The notes under the pieces: model-generated
The model's input: the letters and a program-made list of their open reading frames with translations, nothing else
Database searches by the model: none
Told to the model about the DNA's origin: nothing
Source of the DNA: Sulfurovum sp.
GTDB lineage: Bacteria; Campylobacterota; Campylobacteria; Campylobacterales; Sulfurovaceae
NCBI GenBank assembly: GCA_016744875.1
Contig: JADGDL010000002.1
Span: 1 to 64,000 of the forward strand
Direction: 5' to 3'
DNA length: 64,000 nt
Translations under genes and position numbers: made by a program
Part shown: positions 61,337 to 64,000 of the stretch, one piece after another
How the letters are laid out: every line of letters begins with the position of its first letter
Position numbering within the stretch: the stretch's first letter is position 1

Positions 61337-64000
61337 CTATTTGACAATATTTTTTTGATTACATATCTGATCTTTTTCTATAGATAAATTTTCAGAGTTT
61401 TTTAGATCCTGATAACGAATCCACTCTCTTTTTGCAAATGCATCTGCTTCTTTGAGATATCGTTCTGCAAGTTCAGGATTTATTTTTTCTACCATATTGA
61501 AACGTGTTTCACTGTACATATAGTCTTTTACAGATAGTTTGGGTTCTTTATAGTCTACAGAGAAAGGGTTTATCTCTTCTGCTTTCAGTATCGGGTTATA
61601 TCGGAAAAGTGGCCACAGACCGGACTCCACTGCCATTTTTTGATGTTTCATACCGTATTTTAGGTCATAACCGTGTGCGATACACTGACTGTATGCGATG
61701 ATGATCGAAGGTCCATCATAGGCTTCAGCCTCCAAAAAAGCGTTGAGTGTCTGTTTGTTGTTGGCTCCCATGGCAACTCTTGCAACATAGACATGATCAT
61801 AATCTAGTGCATGTAGAGCAAGATCTTTCTGTATTATCTTTTTTCCCTCAGCAGAAAATTTTGCTACAGCACCGATAGGGGTTGCCTTTGATGTCTGTCC
61901 TCCTGTGTTTGAATACACTCCGGTATCAAGCACAAGTATATTGACATTCATACCACTTGCAAGTACATGATCTAACCCACCATAACCTATGTCATAAGCC
62001 CACCCATCACCACCTATTGCCCAGATCGATTTATCTATAAGGTAGGTAAGTACACCTTCAAGCAATTTTGCATCATCCCCTTCGATAGAAGGAAGTTTGG
62101 TACGTACCTGTTCAACTCTCTCTCTTTGTAGTTGGATCTCCTCTTCACTTTTTTGATCAGATATCATTATCTCTGCAACTAACTTTTCACCTAATCGCGA
62201 TTTGTATTTAGTAAGAAGTTCTATAGCAAACTTTTTTTGTTGATCGGCAGTAGCTCTGAATCCAAGTCCAAACTCAGCATTGTCTTCAAAGAGAGAGTTC
62301 GACCATGCCGGTCCTCTGCCATTTTCATCGACACTCCATGGTGTGGTTGGTAAATTACCACCATAAATGGACGAACATCCAGTAGCATTGGCGATGAGCA
62401 GTCTATCTCCAAAAAGCTGTGTAAGTAGTTTAAGATAGGGTGTCTCACCACATCCCGGACATGCTCCTGAGAACTCAAAGAGTGGTCTTAAGAATTGCGC
62501 TTCTTTGGTTTTATGTCGATTGATCTTTGTTCTGTCATAGTCAGGTATCTTCATAAAAAAGTTCCAGTTTTCTATAGCTGTCTCTTGTTTTGATTCTATG
62601 GCTTCCATATTGATCGCTTTTTTGTCAGGGTCTTCTTTACTTGTTGCCGGACACTCTTCTACACACAAAGTACAGCCTGTACAATCTTCTACAGATACCT
62701 GTATAGTAAAGTGTTCATTCTCAGAAAAAGTTTTGCCTTTTGCTTTGAGTACATGAAAGGCTTCAGGTGCATCTTCTAACATGGTTTCATTAAGCACTTT
62801 GGAGCGTATCACTGCATGTGGACAGACTTCAACACAATTGTTACATTGTATACAAATATCAGGGTTCCAAAACGGTGCTTCAAGAGAGATACTTCGTTTC
62901 TCATACTGTGTAGTGGCAGTAGGCCATGTCCCATCAGACGGTACGGCACTGACAGGTATACTGTCACCTCGCATGGCAACAAGTTTTGAAGTTACATTTT
63001 CTAAAAAATTATCTTCTTTATTTAATTTTAGTGGTGCATCTATCTCAATGTCAGAAGTAGCATACTCCTCTACAGGTATCTCATGTAATGCGGAGAGGGT
63101 ATGGTCAACAGCACAATAGTTCTGTTTGATCAGTATTTCACCTTTTGCCGCATAACTTTTTTGGATCGATGTTTTTATCTTTTCCATGGCTGTGTGCGTA
63201 TCAAGGATGTTAGTGAGTTTAAAAAACGCTGTTTGCATTACTGTATTGATTCGTCTTCCAAGGTGACAGTTCTTTGCGACCTCATAGGCATTGATACCAT
63301 AGACTTTAAGCTTTTTTTCTATGATCTGTTCTTGAACATTTCGTGGGAAGGCATCCCATGTCTCTTTCATACCATAAGGAGTGTTTAACAGTAGTGTAGC
63401 GCCTTTGGCAGTATGTTCGAGGATATCATACTTCTTTAAAAAGACAAATTGATGTATACCGATAAAGTCTGCTTTTTCTATCAAGTAGGCAGACTCGATG
63501 GTTTTTTTACTAAAGCGTAGATGTGAAATGGTCATAGAACCTGATTTCTTTGAATCATAGACAAAATACCCCTGTACATGTAGAGTAGGGTCTTCTCCGA
63601 TGATCTTTATGGTGTTTTTATTTGCTCCTACGGTACCATCTGCTCCAAGGCCAAAAAAGAGTGCCTGTGTTGTGTCTGGTTTTTCCAAGGTAAAGGAAGT
63701 GTCGAACTCAAGAGAGAGATGCGTAAGATCATCTATGATACCTACAGTAAAAGGATTTTTGGGTTCAGGTCTGTCTAGCTCATCAAAGACTGCTTTGACC
63801 ATCGCAGGCGTGAACTCTTTAGATGAGAGTCCATATCTTCCACCGACGATACGTGGAAGTTCATCTCTATTCCTCTGCATTTTAGCTTGAGAAAATGCCT
63901 GTAATACATCCAGGTAGAGTGGTTCTCCTGAACTACCTAGCTCTTTGGTACGGTCAAGTACTGCCACCTTGGTGACTGAACATGGAACAGAGGCTAAAAA
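61337..64000 (-). CDS. nifJ: Pyruvate:ferredoxin (flavodoxin) oxidoreductase, 5' end outside window
   Basis: The last 888 codons of a single-chain PFOR, usually about 1190 residues, are present; the reading frame stays open to the window edge, so the N-terminal pyrimidine domain is cut off. It converts pyruvate and CoA to acetyl-CoA, CO2 and reduced ferredoxin, or works in reverse for carbon fixation. Visible are AVLDRTKELGSSGEPLYLDV, two 4Fe-4S motifs (CIQCNNCVEVCPHAVI and CTGCTLCVEECPA), the third-cluster ACPGCGETPY and the TPP-binding GGDGWAYDIGYGGLDHVLASG...LDTGVYSNTGGQ. A GTG at 63967 is internal, not a start. Confidence 0.95.
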   Translation of the reverse strand, partial: FLASVPCSVTKVAVLDRTKELGSSGEPLYLDVLQAFSQAKMQRNRDELPRIVGGRYGLSSKEFTPAMVKAVFDELDRPEPKNPFTVGIIDDLTHLSLEFDTSFTLEKPDTTQALFFGLGADGTVGANKNTIKIIGEDPTLHVQGYFVYDSKKSGSMTISHLRFSKKTIESAYLIEKADFIGIHQFVFLKKYDILEHTAKGATLLLNTPYGMKETWDAFPRNVQEQIIEKKLKVYGINAYEVAKNCHLGRRINTVMQTAFFKLTNILDTHTAMEKIKTSIQKSYAAKGEILIKQNYCAVDHTLSALHEIPVEEYATSDIEIDAPLKLNKEDNFLENVTSKLVAMRGDSIPVSAVPSDGTWPTATTQYEKRSISLEAPFWNPDICIQCNNCVEVCPHAVIRSKVLNETMLEDAPEAFHVLKAKGKTFSENEHFTIQVSVEDCTGCTLCVEECPATSKEDPDKKAINMEAIESKQETAIENWNFFMKIPDYDRTKINRHKTKEAQFLRPLFEFSGACPGCGETPYLKLLTQLFGDRLLIANATGCSSIYGGNLPTTPWSVDENGRGPAWSNSLFEDNAEFGLGFRATADQQKKFAIELLTKYKSRLGEKLVAEIMISDQKSEEEIQLQRERVEQVRTKLPSIEGDDAKLLEGVLTYLIDKSIWAIGGDGWAYDIGYGGLDHVLASGMNVNILVLDTGVYSNTGGQTSKATPIGAVAKFSAEGKKIIQKDLALHALDYDHVYVARVAMGANNKQTLNAFLEAEAYDGPSIIIAYSQCIAHGYDLKYGMKHQKMAVESGLWPLFRYNPILKAEEINPFSVDYKEPKLSVKDYMYSETRFNMVEKINPELAERYLKEADAFAKREWIRYQDLKNSENLSIEKDQICNQKNIVK

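Noticed and set aside
1..64000. CRISPR arrays, tRNA/rRNA genes, insertion sequences, prophage
   Set aside because: Scanning intergenic stretches showed no regularly spaced repeats, no cloverleaf-like segments ending in a TTCGA-type arm, and no transposase or phage protein among the frames. Small or degenerate elements could still be missed by eye.

Overview
The window is AT-rich, densely coded and free of phage, insertion sequences, CRISPR arrays, rRNA or tRNA genes that I could recognise. Gene style and content point to a free-living member of the Campylobacterota (Epsilonproteobacteria), most likely a Sulfurovum/Sulfurimonas-like organism. The signs are strong A/T codon bias, AAGGA-type ribosome binding sites, TATAAT -10 boxes often without a -35 box, many c-di-GMP proteins, a bacterial SUV3-type helicase and a NifJ-type pyruvate:ferredoxin oxidoreductase. 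The taxonomy is inference from content, not from a marker gene search.

Layout. 0.1-2.2 kb: a TetR regulator, probably read from a leaderless mRNA, overlapping an Lnt-like nitrilase-superfamily membrane protein. 2.2-2.5 kb: a 349-base gap with three inverted repeats. 2.5-9.5 kb: a long minus-strand series with a tyrosine-rich secreted protein, SelO, an alpha/beta-hydrolase-like protein, a probable Imm11-family protein, an O-methyltransferase, two small unknown proteins, a MATE exporter and shikimate kinase. 9.6-13.7 kb: a DUF819 transporter, a patatin, aquaporin Z and a DEAD-box helicase that seems to start at ATC. 13.9-15.2 kb: DUF2202 ferritin-like protein, a 55-residue membrane protein and a hemerythrin. 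15.3-20.4 kb: an RluA-type pseudouridine synthase, a secreted phospholipase A2-like protein translationally coupled to a SUV3-like helicase, and a small unknown gene behind a perfect palindrome.

20.7-23.2 kb: a MotA/TolQ-like channel, a MotB/OmpA-like partner with a long coiled coil and a 50-residue third gene, together an uncharacterised ion-driven cell-envelope machine. 23.4-26.4 kb: a membrane GGDEF-EAL protein and a Sel1-repeat protein. 26.5-29.1 kb: valS. 29.2-34.0 kb: a tightly coupled operon of TonB-dependent receptor, sensor kinase and a response regulator combining receiver, OmpR-type winged helix and GGDEF. This is the most unusual gene arrangement in the window. 34.1-40.7 kb: LOG-family protein and phosphofructokinase from back-to-back promoters, then a dihydrolipoamide-dehydrogenase-like flavoprotein, a P2-type cation ATPase and a YjdF-type membrane protein in one operon.

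40.8-46.4 kb and 54.7-60.8 kb: two separate TetR-controlled RND efflux operons with different gene order, each with a palindromic operator near its start. Between them lie tiny ORFs (one with an in-frame TGA), an NAPE-PLD-like metallohydrolase, a D-lactate dehydrogenase-type FAD/Fe-S protein, an MFS transporter with arylamine N-acetyltransferase, a thiopurine methyltransferase-like protein and a DUF1254 protein. The right edge cuts a NifJ gene. Overall the window is a chromosomal segment rich in efflux, detoxification and signalling, not a mobile island.
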